This document shows positions 1-9,998 of a DNA stretch of 22,168 nucleotides, piece after piece. Under the pieces are notes generated by a model. That model saw nothing but the letters and a program-made list of their open reading frames with translations, did not search any database and had not been told where the DNA came from. This stretch comes from Alectoria sarmentosa (taxonomy: Eukaryota; Ascomycota; Lecanoromycetes; Lecanorales; Parmeliaceae), in NCBI GenBank assembly GCA_009733775.1, contig WOGZ01000373.1, forward strand, positions 1 to 22,168, in the 5' to 3' direction. A program made the position numbers and the translations under genes. Each line of letters begins with the position of its first letter. The first letter of the stretch is position 1.

Positions 1-55
<55 letters not shown>
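1..55. repeat. (TCA)n microsatellite
   Basis: Eighteen perfect TCA triplets followed by a T open the window and may continue to its left. They lie about 120 bases beyond the stop codon of the WD40 gene, so they are outside its coding region. No other feature is visible between position 56 and that stop codon. Confidence 0.97.
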
Positions 56-178
56 GTGGGAGCATGAAGTTCAAGTGCTTGTATCAGATAGCGTCATAAC
101 TCATCCGTGAATACATCTGGCTGGGCCTTCAATATTTGTGAAGCTCTTTGAAATGTTCAATATGATTTAATCGATCAA

Positions 179-1621
179 TCAATTAAACTTTCCCTCATCA
201 AACGGGACCTTCCAAAACCTCACCGCATCCGCATCCACCGACGCAATCATCCCCAAGCCCTCCACCACCACAAAATCCCCACCAACCGCCCACCCGCGAT
301 CCAAGCCCTGCGCCGGCGCGAACCTCCACTTCCGACAACTTACGAAATCAAAAACCTCCACTCCATCATCCGACCCGCACGCCTTGAGCGCCACCATCCT
401 TCCCCGATCCAAATACTTCACCATCGTCACCTCCAAGAACGACGCGCCCATCTGCTGCAGGATCTTCGGGCTCTTCGCCGTGCTCAGGACGCGCTCCTGC
501 ACCACCGCCTGGCTCTTGAGATCATACTCGAGCACGCGACCCAGACCCTGCGCGCCGATGAGGAGCCGTCGGCCGTCCGGACTCCAGTCCACGCTGCGGC
601 ACCACCGCTTCGACGCGTCGTGCGTTGCGACTTCCAGCCCGTGCGCGACGTCCCACACCCAGAGGCGGCCTTGACCCGAGGTGCCGGCGAAGAAGCGCGA
701 GTCGGGCGAGAAAGCGCCGGTCCAGTTCTGGCCAGAGGACCGGAAGGTGTGCATGAGGTGTCCGGTGTCGTGGTCCCAGATCTTGAAGGTCTGGTCCCAG
801 GACACGGAGGCGAGGAGTTTGTCATTGGGACTGAAGCCGACCCACATGATGGCGTCGCGGTGACCGGAGAGGGTGAGGCGGACGGAGTGGGTGCGGGTGT
901 CATAGATGTTGATGTTCCATTTGTCGTCGCCGTTTGCGTTGGGGCTGTCTCCGGGGAGGAAAACCAGGCTCGTGCCTGTCGAGTTGAAGACTTGGCTACC
1001 GAAGGAGCCGACAAGACGCCCGTGTATGCGCGTGTTGGTGCGGGCTTGGGACTTGATGTTCAGCGCCGAGATTGCTTTTTGGACATCGGTTGCTAATGCA
1101 GCTTCGTCATCCTCGTCCATCTTCCACGGCTCGGCGGCTTCTTCGAGTCCCTCCGCAATGCCATCTACCGCCCGCTTTCCCAGTACACGAATCGTATCCT
1201 CCGTCAGTAAAGCGCGCTTACGCTGCTCGACCAGATCCCAGAAAAAAATCTCCGGCTTCGCAATCACAGACCCGCCTCTATGATTCATCGCGCACGAAAC
1301 AAGCTTCCCCGCATCCCTGGGATGGAAACACAATGCATCAACCCTGGAGACGTGACCTCTCAGTACTTGGCTCAAGATCCGATCGGCGACGCTGTAGATA
1401 TGGATGTCCTGATCGAGCGCTACGGCCAGGAGACTCTCATCGGCATTCAGGCTCGCGGCCCCCGGCTCGGCGGGGAGGGGGATCTTGGCATGCTCGTGGC
1501 CCCACTCGGCGGGTTGGCCGGCGGCGTAGGCTGCCGGGGTGGTGCCGTCCGGGGAGTGGAAGTCGCGGTCGATGGCGTAAACCCAGTCTCTGCGGAATTG
1601 GGCGGAGTCGTAGGATGGCAT
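179..1621 (-). CDS. WD40-repeat protein, 480 aa, intronless
   Basis: A single uninterrupted frame runs from an ATG at 1621 to a TAA at 179. The protein has degenerate WD40 signatures: a GH at residues 89-90 followed by FFWD at 126-129, a strong blade from SGHRD (252-256) to KIWD (280-283), LWVWD at 320-324, a CRSVDWSPDG strand at 341-350 with LEYD at 364-367, and VRFW near the C-terminus. An acidic, helical-looking insertion (about 150-200) separates the early and middle blades. WD40 proteins form beta-propellers that act as scaffolds; no enzymatic residues are seen and the partner cannot be deduced. The gene is visibly GC-rich and biased to C/G at third positions, unlike the Argonaute and AlkB genes. 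The family call is firm; the specific function is unknown. Confidence 0.9.
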   Translation of the reverse strand: MPSYDSAQFRRDWVYAIDRDFHSPDGTTPAAYAAGQPAEWGHEHAKIPLPAEPGAASLNADESLLAVALDQDIHIYSVADRILSQVLRGHVSRVDALCFHPRDAGKLVSCAMNHRGGSVIAKPEIFFWDLVEQRKRALLTEDTIRVLGKRAVDGIAEGLEEAAEPWKMDEDDEAALATDVQKAISALNIKSQARTNTRIHGRLVGSFGSQVFNSTGTSLVFLPGDSPNANGDDKWNINIYDTRTHSVRLTLSGHRDAIMWVGFSPNDKLLASVSWDQTFKIWDHDTGHLMHTFRSSGQNWTGAFSPDSRFFAGTSGQGRLWVWDVAHGLEVATHDASKRWCRSVDWSPDGRRLLIGAQGLGRVLEYDLKSQAVVQERVLSTAKSPKILQQMGASFLEVTMVKYLDRGRMVALKACGSDDGVEVFDFVSCRKWRFAPAQGLDRGWAVGGDFVVVEGLGMIASVDADAVRFWKVPFDEGKFN

Positions 1622-2351
1622 GGTTGCTGTTTTCTAGATACTTTTGATACGAGCTGTGAGTATCTAATGTTGTTGTTTGGCCGAGATGAAGCGGGTGCAG
1701 AAATCTGTGTATGCGTGTACATGTTCCCCTCATTCTAGGCAGCCGTGCGGATGGAAATAATACGTCATCGTGCATCTCAGCCGTTCACGAATTCGGAGGG
1801 ATCGAATGGGATGCAAGATGGAAAAAAGGAGCCAGATCAGGGCTAGAGATCCTCGATATTATTGCATTCGGCACAAATCAGGATGACTCGGAGCTTGAGG
1901 TATGAACACTGTAGGTGAAGAGCGAATTGGTAGCTGACTGTTGTTAGTCAGCTCTCGAGTGCAAGAACAAATAGGACAACCGGCTCACACATTGTTGACG
2001 TATGCTTTGTGCAGAGGAAACAAGATGAAGCAGTTGAAGATCATGGGCGCACTTTTGCTTGACAGATGTCGCTGGTTCGTGTCTTGATCTCTCTCTGCCT
2101 TTTTGTCTCTCCACCATCATCTCCCCAATTAATACATACTGTTCGACCGTCATGGTTTTTCGTTGTTTCGTGATTTATACCTTGCAACATACTCTGAATC
2201 TTGTCACTGCCATAATGCAAGGAGAGTAAAGACTTTTCACAAGATTACACCTCTTTCCTAACGTCCTTCTCAGCCTGAATATACGCCTTAGAATCCTATA
2301 ACCTACTCATCAATATCTCATCCCATTCACTCACTGACTTGTTCCTGCCCC
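1622..2351. other. Intergenic, no gene seen
   Basis: This holds the presumed promoter of the leftward WD40 gene and about 600 bases of unstructured sequence. Small open frames occur on both strands (for example 1711-1905 and 1944-2153) but have no recognisable motif, family resemblance or splice-supported extension. Nothing else is supported. Confidence 0.6.
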
Positions 2352-2634
2352 TATCCATCGACTGTAGATTGGAGGTCGCGGATGTATGGAAGGAGTTTGC
2401 GTCAATGCGGTTATAGAGTTGGGGATGCAGGAGGTGGGATTAAGGGTCGTGTGTGGGGGGAGGGTTACGCTTGATACCTTTAACCTTCTGATCGTTCATG
2501 GAGGACTCGCCATATGGGGTGAAGAGGTCGGCATATTCGTCGCGGACGTTTGCGTCGTTGAAGATGACGTAGTAACTTTCGATGAACCCTTCGACGGCTG
2601 GGTGTTGGGGAGACTTGGCAGTTGGAATGGAATG
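2352..2634 (-). pseudogene. SnoaL-like (NTF2-fold) gene remnant
   Basis: Read on the minus strand from about 2634, the frame encodes a segment like the N-terminus of fungal SnoaL-like proteins: HPAVEGFIESYY, then a DEYADLF motif and KVKG. These proteins are small cone-shaped alpha+beta-barrel domains. After KVKG (ending at 2478) there is a GT that could be the family's usual intron donor, but I find no convincing acceptor. A second piece (about 2426-2352), in another frame, reads ITALTQTPSIHPRPPIYS. It lines up with the family's following segment (I-ALR---W---R-H-P-KIYS), although key tryptophan and arginine residues are lost. No in-frame ATG precedes the first piece; the sequence where it should be reads ATC ATC ATT. 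The rest of the domain is missing. I read this as a decayed gene. The alternative is a chance frame. Confidence 0.5.
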
Positions 2635-2732
2635 ATGATGGATTGAAAGGTATGTAGGGAGGCTTTCAAAACCGAGGTTGTGATGATTGCGTGGTGCTTG
2701 GTGAAGCGATTCCGAGGAGGATCGTTGAACCC

Positions 2733-2738
2733 TTTATA
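2733..2738 (-). promoter_or_regulatory. TATA box of the SnoaL-like remnant
   Basis: On the minus strand the sequence reads CATATAAAGG about 100 bases before the first recognisable SnoaL-like codon. The position suits a fungal core promoter, which supports the idea that the remnant was once a transcribed gene. This is inferred from sequence alone. Confidence 0.4.
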
Positions 2739-3932
2739 TGCGTTCCGTCGGGTTCATCTGCTCGACGCCAACGATTAGGTACAATTTCCATGACGGAAGG
2801 TCTGCATGTGACGCTCAGCGTGTTCGGAAAAGGGTAATTTGTGTGTTAATTCACGCTCGATTATTGAAATGGCGAAGCAAGAACATGCTTACAGAAGAGA
2901 AATCCTTAAGCGCACATAGTCTCTAGTCAACTAGCAGCCATCGATTGTGGAAAGACGCATATCTTCCAAAGCAGTAGATGTTGTTATAATATTGCAATCA
3001 GATAGCTTCGGCAGAACCATTATCGTTGGCGAATCACAGCAGCTATTGCTCGTTTCCCACAAGGACGAAGAATGCAAAGACGCAATTGTCGTGTCTCATG
3101 ATCAATCCTTTTCCTCTTGACTGTTGTTGGTTTAGCGCTCGAGCAGATGGGGATTGTATGATGGCCTGTGAAGATGGAAAAAGCAACGAAACACTAGTGT
3201 GATGGACCGCCTGTGAGACACCTGTCGATCAGCACCCTGCATACAAATACAATGGCTCGCTCGAGGTCGGTCGGCGACCATCCACGCATTTTGCTCGCCT
3301 GATCCGCTGTGCAAGCTGTTTAGGTAGTCGGCTAAAAGTTTCCCTCTTCCATCATCGACTTGTTCGGGTTGGTCTATCAAGTTGCGCGATATTGATTGCG
3401 TTGAATAGGGTAGGTCAGCTTGGATCTTCGTATTCCCAGGAGCTGAAGGACTGAAAGTAGGTCCGCTATAACAAGTTGTTAATTGGCTGACGAACAAATT
3501 GCTGTTGAAGGGATGGCACTGCTCCATGCCAAGGTCGCTGCTAATTATACGCCCACTGTACTGACAAGTACGCGCAATCGGGTTGGCATTCTGACGCAAT
3601 GAAGCCGCTCAAGAAAGTGTTTGATTCGTCATGTATTAGGATTAAAAAGTAAACCGCCGTAGAGATTCCGCAATGCTGACAAAAGAAAGACCGCTCACGC
3701 TGGTGTCGTGCATTGCTCAGGTGAGATCTCCTGCACGCATACATCATGCCGCATGTTAACCCCACGCGAAGCTAAACTGTTTTGAAGATGACTTCTGTTC
3801 GCGAAAACCCTTCAATTCGTGCAGAAAATCCTCGATTCGTCTCCTACAGCAATCTAGAATCCAGAACCCTTTGGCTAGACTTGCAATTGCAAAGATAGAA
3901 GATCACTTCCCTTTCTCAAACACTCGCGCCCA
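2739..3932. other. Intergenic, no gene seen
   Basis: About 1.2 kb with balanced to AT-rich composition and no recognisable gene. The longest open frame (3132-3599, minus) begins at a TTG, is rich in rare residues, and has no family resemblance or flanking splice signals. The last few hundred bases should contain the promoter of the rightward methyltransferase, but no clear TATA box is seen. Confidence 0.55.
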
Positions 3933-4891
3933 ATGGCCCCTCACGTCCCGCAAAGATCCTTCCACACCACCGACACCGAATACAACCTCCCAGACGAGTG
4001 CGTATAACCCCCCTTTCCTTCCGAAACCACCACTCTCCCCCTTCCTCCATTCCACCATCTAACATCCCAAGCTCTCCCGAACACGCCCGTCTCGAAGAAC
4101 AAGCCGCTGGCTATGCGGAGCTCATGCACAACAACGTCATCCACGCTCCTCTCAGCAACCCGCAACGCCTCCTCGACATCGGCTGCGGCACCGGCGCCGT
4201 TACGCACCATCTCGGTACGACTTACCCCGCTGCTAACTGCATCTATGGCATCGATCTCTCCCCCATCCCCAACATCAACCGGCCCGGCGAATCGCCGGGG
4301 AACATCTCATTCATCCAAAGCGATGTCAGAAAGTTGTCGCAGACAGACGAGCGATTGGCGCCCCGGACTTTTGATTACATTTTCAGCCGGCTGCTGATCT
4401 GCGGCATGACGGACTGGGCGGGCTACATGCGTGATACAGTCGCACCATTGCTGAAACCAGGCGGCTGGGTCGAGGTGCAGGATCTCGACTACGTCTGGTA
4501 CAAGCACGGCCACGTCTGCAGCGGGGAATGGAAATGGCTCCAGGCGATCAACGAAGGCGCCAAGAGAAAAGGTATGGATCTGCACTGCGGCAGTAACGCG
4601 GCAAAGTACGTGCGGGAGGCGGGATTGATCGACGTCAGCGTGAAGCGGTACGGCGCCCCGTTCGGAACGTGGGCTGTGAAGCAGAGACCCGAGTCCGAGC
4701 GCATCGGTGCCACGCAGGCTGAGGGCATTGGGCCGCTGTACGAGGTCATTGTTCCGAGGCTGGCGCAGGGCCTCGGGCTGAGCGAGAGCGAGGTGCAGGG
4801 GCTGGTGGGGGAGAGTCGGGAATGTTTGCGGGCGGAGGATGGGAAGGAGTGGATCGTGTATGCTACTATGGCTAGGCGGCCGGCGGCGTAG
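3933..4891 (+). CDS. SAM-dependent methyltransferase, LaeA/TdiE-like, 294 aa
   Basis: Two exons: 3933-3997 and 4072-4891, with a 74-nt intron (donor GTGCGT, acceptor CCCAAG). The join is phase 2 and yields EYNLPDDSPEHARLEEQ, a typical start for fungal methyltransferases of the LaeA/TdiE/UMTA type. Without the intron an in-frame stop follows DEC. Class I features follow: motif I LLDIGCGTG (residues 55-63), an acidic residue ending the second strand (YGIDLS), a post-I aspartate (QSDVRKL), FDYIFSRLL, and LLKPGGWVEVQDLDY. Known family members methylate small molecules in secondary metabolism or influence its regulation, but the substrate cannot be read from sequence. The neighbours are not biosynthetic, so this seems a stand-alone gene. 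Composition is GC-rich, and the length fits the family. Confidence 0.88.
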
Positions 4892-6125
4892 CGGTGTCAA
4901 TGTCGATGGTTTATGAAGTGCTTCGTGTAGTGTTGATGGAGTTGGGGAAACGAGAGCCCGTCAACCATCAAAACTGCGTGCCTACCAGAATTTGAATGAA
5001 AGCCACATGACGTCCAAAAAAACCAATAAAAATAGAATAGCGAGATCATTACAGTCATAGAGGTCAAACCTGCCAGCCAATTATTCGAGCACTCAGAGCG
5101 GCTTACTATTATGTCCTCTGGATAAGTCGAACCCTTTTGTCATCAGGAGTATATCCAACAGCTACGCGTCATCATGGCAGATCAGAACGTATGAAAAAAA
5201 AACATGTTCAAATTGTACGTGGTGTGCTCATATGCAGCGCGGAAACCAGAGAAGCTTGCAAAGATTTGGAAAGCATCTTTGTCTTTTCAAAACACCATCA
5301 AAGCGTCACCTTCGGGCAAGAGGGTTCGCCCCTCCACAGACATCAAAAGCCCCACCTGGCTGCAAGATATGTGATATCATCAATTTGCAAGTCATGCCGC
5401 TTTGTTGGATAGAGGCGATATCATGCATATCGATTTCTTCGCAGTGAGTGCCAAAGACATTTTCCATCAAAGTTTGCCAGACAGATGGGATGAGAAGGTT
5501 TTCAAGTGTCAATTACAACCCAGAACGGCGTGACCGTCTACGGCTGTATTTTCCAACCGCAACTAATGAAGCATCACTAAACCAACCGACAAAACGACTT
5601 TTCACTATCGATCGGCTGCTAACCCAGAAGCCTGATAGGAATGTCCGGAATGGTGGACCTTCGGTAAGTCCTGTTGAGGAGTCATTTTTTCTTGCCATGG
5701 GCGCGTACATCGACTCATGATTGCCATTTGCCTTGGGACATGCCTATGGATGCAACTGACTGCAAAATCTCGATCGCGCGGTACTTTGCTACTTCATCGG
5801 CAAAGATGCATTGGCTCTTTTGGCTTATGGTGGGGAGGTATGCTTGAAGGGGGTGGGGGACAAGCAGCTTTTTCCCCGGGTTGGGGGGGTTGGTTTGCCG
5901 TACAACAGTCTGCAAAGGCTAGATATCTGGGATCGTTGTATCGTGAGTCATCAAGTCCTAAGCTACCTGGAATTTGCAATGATCGTCATCGTCATATCCG
6001 TTCTGTCAATTTACCTTCACCGATAACATGGTCAACTTGATTTCTGTCTCCCATTCTGCGTTACCAATCTTCAGTTCCCCAGATCCATCCCACCCATCCC
6101 AGACTGCCCTCAGACGCAGACCCCC
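4892..6125. other. Intergenic between convergent genes; G-run segment near 5849-5893
   Basis: This separates the 3' ends of the methyltransferase (+) and the Argonaute (-). Open frames up to about 107 codons exist on both strands but overlap each other, mostly lack context and show no motif. The only conspicuous structure is a cluster of G-runs at about 5849-5893 (G5, G5, G3, G7). No RNA gene was recognised. Confidence 0.55.
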
Positions 6126-9100
6126 CTAGATGTAAAACATCTTTTTCGTCAAGTAATCATCAACCTTGACGTCCCTGTCCTCCAGCTCATTCCCATCGCT
6201 CACCTCGCTTTGCGACGAATCAAAGACCCTGCTGTTCCAGCGCCTACCCCTCTCACAAGCAATGTCCGCGTAGTACACGGGTGGGGGGATGCTGACTGAC
6301 GTTGTGGCCCGACAGAAAAGATAGCACATATTGTGCGTGATACTGTAGAGATAATCGGAAGGGTTTTCGAAGGGCCGTGGTAGTTCCTGCAGGGTGTGGT
6401 TTTTGAAGATCTCGTCCAAGAGGACAAAGTAGTGTGCGGGGCGGGCTGTCCCATCAATCGCGGTGTGTGACTGAAGGTAGAAGTCCCAATTTCGCGCTTG
6501 ATCCACGATCACCGTATCAACGACCTGTTCAGGAAGTTAGCGTGTCAAGTATCGATGTAAAACTGTTTCGCAACGGAACACGGGGAATGGACAAGCTCTG
6601 AGAAATGTGGATCTCCATGTAGGTCTTGCGAGTCACATCTTCCCGTTAATGAGAGCGATATGGATGAAAAGGTACTCACAGTCCCAAAAGGCGGGTTGCC
6701 CTCCCTTCCGTCCTTGATCTCCGGATTTGGACCCCCCAATCCTGTCGTTTGGTAAAATCGAGTGTGATGACGTTTGCCGACAATGATGAGGGTTATACGG
6801 GGGACTGGCTGTCTTTGGTAGACTTGCTCACAGGCCTCCCGCAGCTGTGGCAGCTCTTCGTCAAGCACCATCTGATACTGGCCCTCCGAAACTCCGTCTC
6901 GATAAATGAGAAGTTTTTCTGGAAATGATCCATGCTTTTCTTTCCAGTGTATCAAGTGTGATCGAAGCATCGGGCGAAGTACGTCAACTTTTTCTTGACG
7001 GGCTGGGTTGACGCGAATTTCAGCTGGCCATTGAGCCAGGTACCTGTCAGAGCTAGCGACCATGGCAGCTATACTGGTCGCACTGGGCCCCGATCCAGGA
7101 GATGGATGAGTCACATCTATGCCAACGACCATCGTTGTTCCTTTGCTGATGAAGCCTAATTCGCTATCTTTGAGCGTATGGTTCACCCCGCCGCTCTTGA
7201 TGTTCAACTTGAGAGCAACGTTGGCGTTGTATGGCGTCGACATGAGCTGATTATTGTATTTCGAAGTCGCGGTGTTGTAGAACTTACTTGTTGAACCGAT
7301 CACGCAGATTGTTTGGATGCCAAATTTGAGGTCTCCGAGTTGCTTGATCCGATTGTAAAGCTGCGAATTGATTTTCGGTAGTACAACGAGCAGGAGTCGA
7401 ATATTAGAGTCTCGGAAGCTTTTGAAACAACTTTCCAATCGATTGGGATTCTCAGCACTCAGGTGAGTAGTGCTTAGTTCCGGAGTTGAGATACCACAGT
7501 CCCTGATGACTTTCACAAAGTTCTCCACACATTTGTTGTGGCACTGCAAAGGTCTTTGGCCAGAATGGATGTTCAGACAAGCCCACCTTCCCAAATTTCC
7601 CGCGGTCTTGAATTTCATGCCCACCAGATTCCATCGTGATCTCCCAGCATATTTTCCGTTCCCGTTGCCGAATACAATGGTCGGTTGCGACAACACACGA
7701 CCCACGAGTTTCACTCTACTAGGGTCAATAGCTATACCGAGTGTCATCTGCAAATATTAGTGCTATGTTGATCATGTCTAGCTCTATAGAAAGGGGTATC
7801 ACCAGTTTTTGATTACCGGGTTCACCGGCTGCCATACCAAGCGTCCGAAAACCCCAATCTTGGATGGACTCTGCATTGAGATGGGGACTGCGTACGGCAA
7901 ATTTCTGCATAATAGCCGTTTCATCGGGACTGAGCTTCAGTTTTGCCGGTTGAGTGAACACAAAACAGGCACTGAGTGGTAAATACGTTGGATGCTGTGT
8001 GTTACCTACATTGACAACGGGCAGGTTTTCAGAAACCTGATGCGATGGGTACTCTACCAAAAGTCAGACACAGTGGACTAAGAGAGAAAAAGATCAACAT
8101 ACTCTTTTTAAAGTAATCATAGACGCTGATATAGGAGCCATTGCAGTGACATTTGCTAAGAGTGTGGGCTACTAGGAGCCCTTTCTTTGCATTTTCTTTG
8201 TCTTTCAGTCCCATGACTGGCTTTGTGGATTTGTATTCGAAGAACTCCACATTTCGGGGTCTTGCCCCCAAGGCTAACACCCTTGGCGGATGAGCCTCAT
8301 AGCCATTACCTTGTCCAGGAGATGCATATCCTGAAATGGTCCTGATGATTGTCTTCGGTTTCAGGTGCTTGAGTTCAACTCGCAATCCTTTTAAAAGGCC
8401 AGGAATCTTGGTAGCATGGACTTCTGGATGTGCATGAAGCATTGGGAACAAGTTCTGAAGGTCATTCCGAAGGTAGAACGTCCCATGACTGACATTGACA
8501 TTGACTAAGATTCCGGTTGTCGAGAGGCGGACGCTGGAAAAAAAGCCTCGCAGAGCGGCTAGCAAGGGGATGTTCGGGGGTTTTGCAAGACGCATTCCCT
8601 CCGCAGCCGGATTTTCCAGTTGGAATGCTTTTCGCTTACCGATCATAGTGATGTCCGGCCATGATTTCCGGTGATGGCCAAGAACAATATCAAGATCTTG
8701 CACTATGGGTAAAGTCCCTTGGTCTGCTGAGCTCTGTTGAATGTTCGTAGCATTGAAATGTTCGACCGTCCTGATAAAACCGAATCTTACGTTGTATTTC
8801 CTGGAGTCACATGGTTCTTCGGCATCACTTGGATCCTCGGCGTCACTCACTTTTTTGGCGTCGTTTGGAGGCTTCGCGTCATTTGGGTCCTTGGCCCCAA
8901 TTTCTTTTTTATAGGGTACCGAGACCTTCAACAAGTCCTCTGGGAGTAACTGGGGTGATAAGAGGAAGGCGGCAAAATCCGAGACGATTCCAGGTCTCAG
9001 AATATCAAACTCTGGAAGGTCCAGCGCGTCTTTGATCATCTGTGCCAACTTCCTCCCCTTCGCATCAGGGAAGACTGTGATACTGTAGCGGTGAAGCTCT

Positions 9101-9998
9101 AGGTCCGGCTTTACAGAAAGTCCGAAGTAGTTTGTGGAAAGATTCACTTTCTTTCCCTGGGATCCCACGGCGTCGGTACCGCCTGGTCGTTTCTGATGAG
9201 GTAGATGCGTTGTCCTTGGGTAATTTTCCTCTGAAATCGTATTGGTCGGATCGTTGATCGATTGTGTCTCCTTGGAGCCCTCTGTATCTGGCAAAGTCTT
9301 TCTTGGTTGAGCGCCAGTCGAGGAGCTTGGCTTGGCATCGTTCGAACCAGCTAAGCTTCGGTTTGGTACTCCGTCGGATGGATGGATTTGCGCTGCCGCA
9401 AGCTCAGCCAAAGGTCTGTCTATGTCCACGTCTTTTCTGACTGAAGCTTTGGGGCTATGTGTGTTGGTTGGCTTAGCCAACCTAAAGATACGGTTAGTCG
9501 AGCTGGAATACGATCCAGTGGGGCAATGGCTAGACTTACAAGGTTGCTTGACTAGGCTGGCTTGAAGCTTGAGGAGCTTGACGAGTATCTATTTGCGCCG
9601 TAGACTGGGCTGGCCGAGTCGAGGATGAGGTTGCATGAACAGGCTGGTTTGAAGTTTGAGTAGGTTGTCGAGCATCTGTTGGTGCCGGTGTCTGAGCTAC
9701 CCCCCTTGATGTTCTATTGTGGTGAGCAGAAACTCTATGTAATCGGCATAGAGGAAGATAAACCGACGGTGGTTTCTGAGTGGACGGGCCTTGTCCATAG
9801 CTTGATTGAGCAGTAGCCGGTGAGGGAACAGTCGAAGACCTAATTCGGTTAGTCCCGCCTAACACACATTGGTAGGGAAGCAAAATTAACTGACGGTCCT
9901 GCTTGAGTGGGCTCGTCTCTATGGGTACCTTTTGGCTTACGCCTACTACTCTTCTTAGGCTCTACAAAATCGGCGCCCGGCACATACCTCTTCTCCAT
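6126..9998 (-). CDS. Argonaute (QDE-2/AGO family), 1166 aa, DEDD catalytic tetrad
   Basis: Six exons in transcription order: 9998-9895, 9839-9540, 9481-8103, 8053-7803, 7747-6680, 6524-6126; introns of 55, 58, 49, 55 and 155 nt. All joins keep frame and rebuild conserved blocks. Order: Gln/Pro/Thr/Ser-rich tail (to about 250), N domain (from NYFGLSV at 252), linker 1 (LLAALRGFFSSVR, 441-453), PAZ (about 475-640, including VYDYFKKKYP across an exon join), MID, and PIWI ending MFYI. Expected MID 5'-phosphate ligands are visible (Y809, K813, K858, K862). The PIWI tetrad is D889 (GIDVTHP), E930 (RQEK), D962 (YRDGVSEGQ) and D1121 (YYADIACERGR). Argonautes bind small RNAs and silence matching RNA; an intact tetrad suggests slicer ability. 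The ATG at 9998 is preferred because the TTG-started frames further in begin inside exons. The first donor, GTCAGT, is less usual but is paired with a good ACTAAC branch site. It is longer than most Argonautes because of the tail and a repeat insertion. Confidence 0.95.
8803..8892 (-). repeat. Five 18-bp tandem units inside the Argonaute N domain
   Basis: Five imperfect 18-bp units encode residues about 332-361 as hexapeptides with consensus (K/E)xPxDA: KDPNDA, KPPNDA, KKVSDA, EDPSDA, EEPCDS. The insertion is charged, hydrophilic and in frame. It sits within the N-domain region, where other Argonautes have a short loop. Such coding minisatellites often vary in copy number between isolates. 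Confidence 0.85.
9541..9705 (-). repeat. 87-bp imperfect tandem duplication in the Argonaute N-terminal tail
   Basis: The segment starting at 9541 recurs at 9628, an offset of 87 bp (29 codons), with many substitutions. In protein the two copies share an AQ..A..D.RQ..Q.S.QP..AT pattern. It lies in the low-complexity tail of exon 2, so it probably does not affect the folded domains. Confidence 0.75.

Noticed and set aside
384..1738. Plus-strand frames of 96-191 codons opposite the WD40 gene
   Set aside because: They are shadows created by the GC-rich third positions of the WD40 gene and show no domain of their own.
3132..3599. 155-codon minus-strand frame
   Set aside because: It begins at TTG, has no recognisable family or splice partners, and its composition resembles translated intergenic DNA.
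3998..4891. Methyltransferase as an intronless 297-codon ORF
   Set aside because: Its first 25 residues are Pro/Ser-rich intron translation. Splicing 3997 to 4072 gives the family-typical EYNLPDD start.
3933..4891. A secondary-metabolite gene cluster around the methyltransferase
   Set aside because: No polyketide synthase, peptide synthetase, terpene synthase, P450 or transporter is present; only a decayed SnoaL-like fragment lies nearby.
8029..9480. Argonaute starting at the TTG at 9480
   Set aside because: TTG is not a normal fungal start. A GTAAGT donor at 9539 and a TTTAG acceptor at 9482 join this frame to an upstream exon, and a further exon supplies an ATG at 9998.
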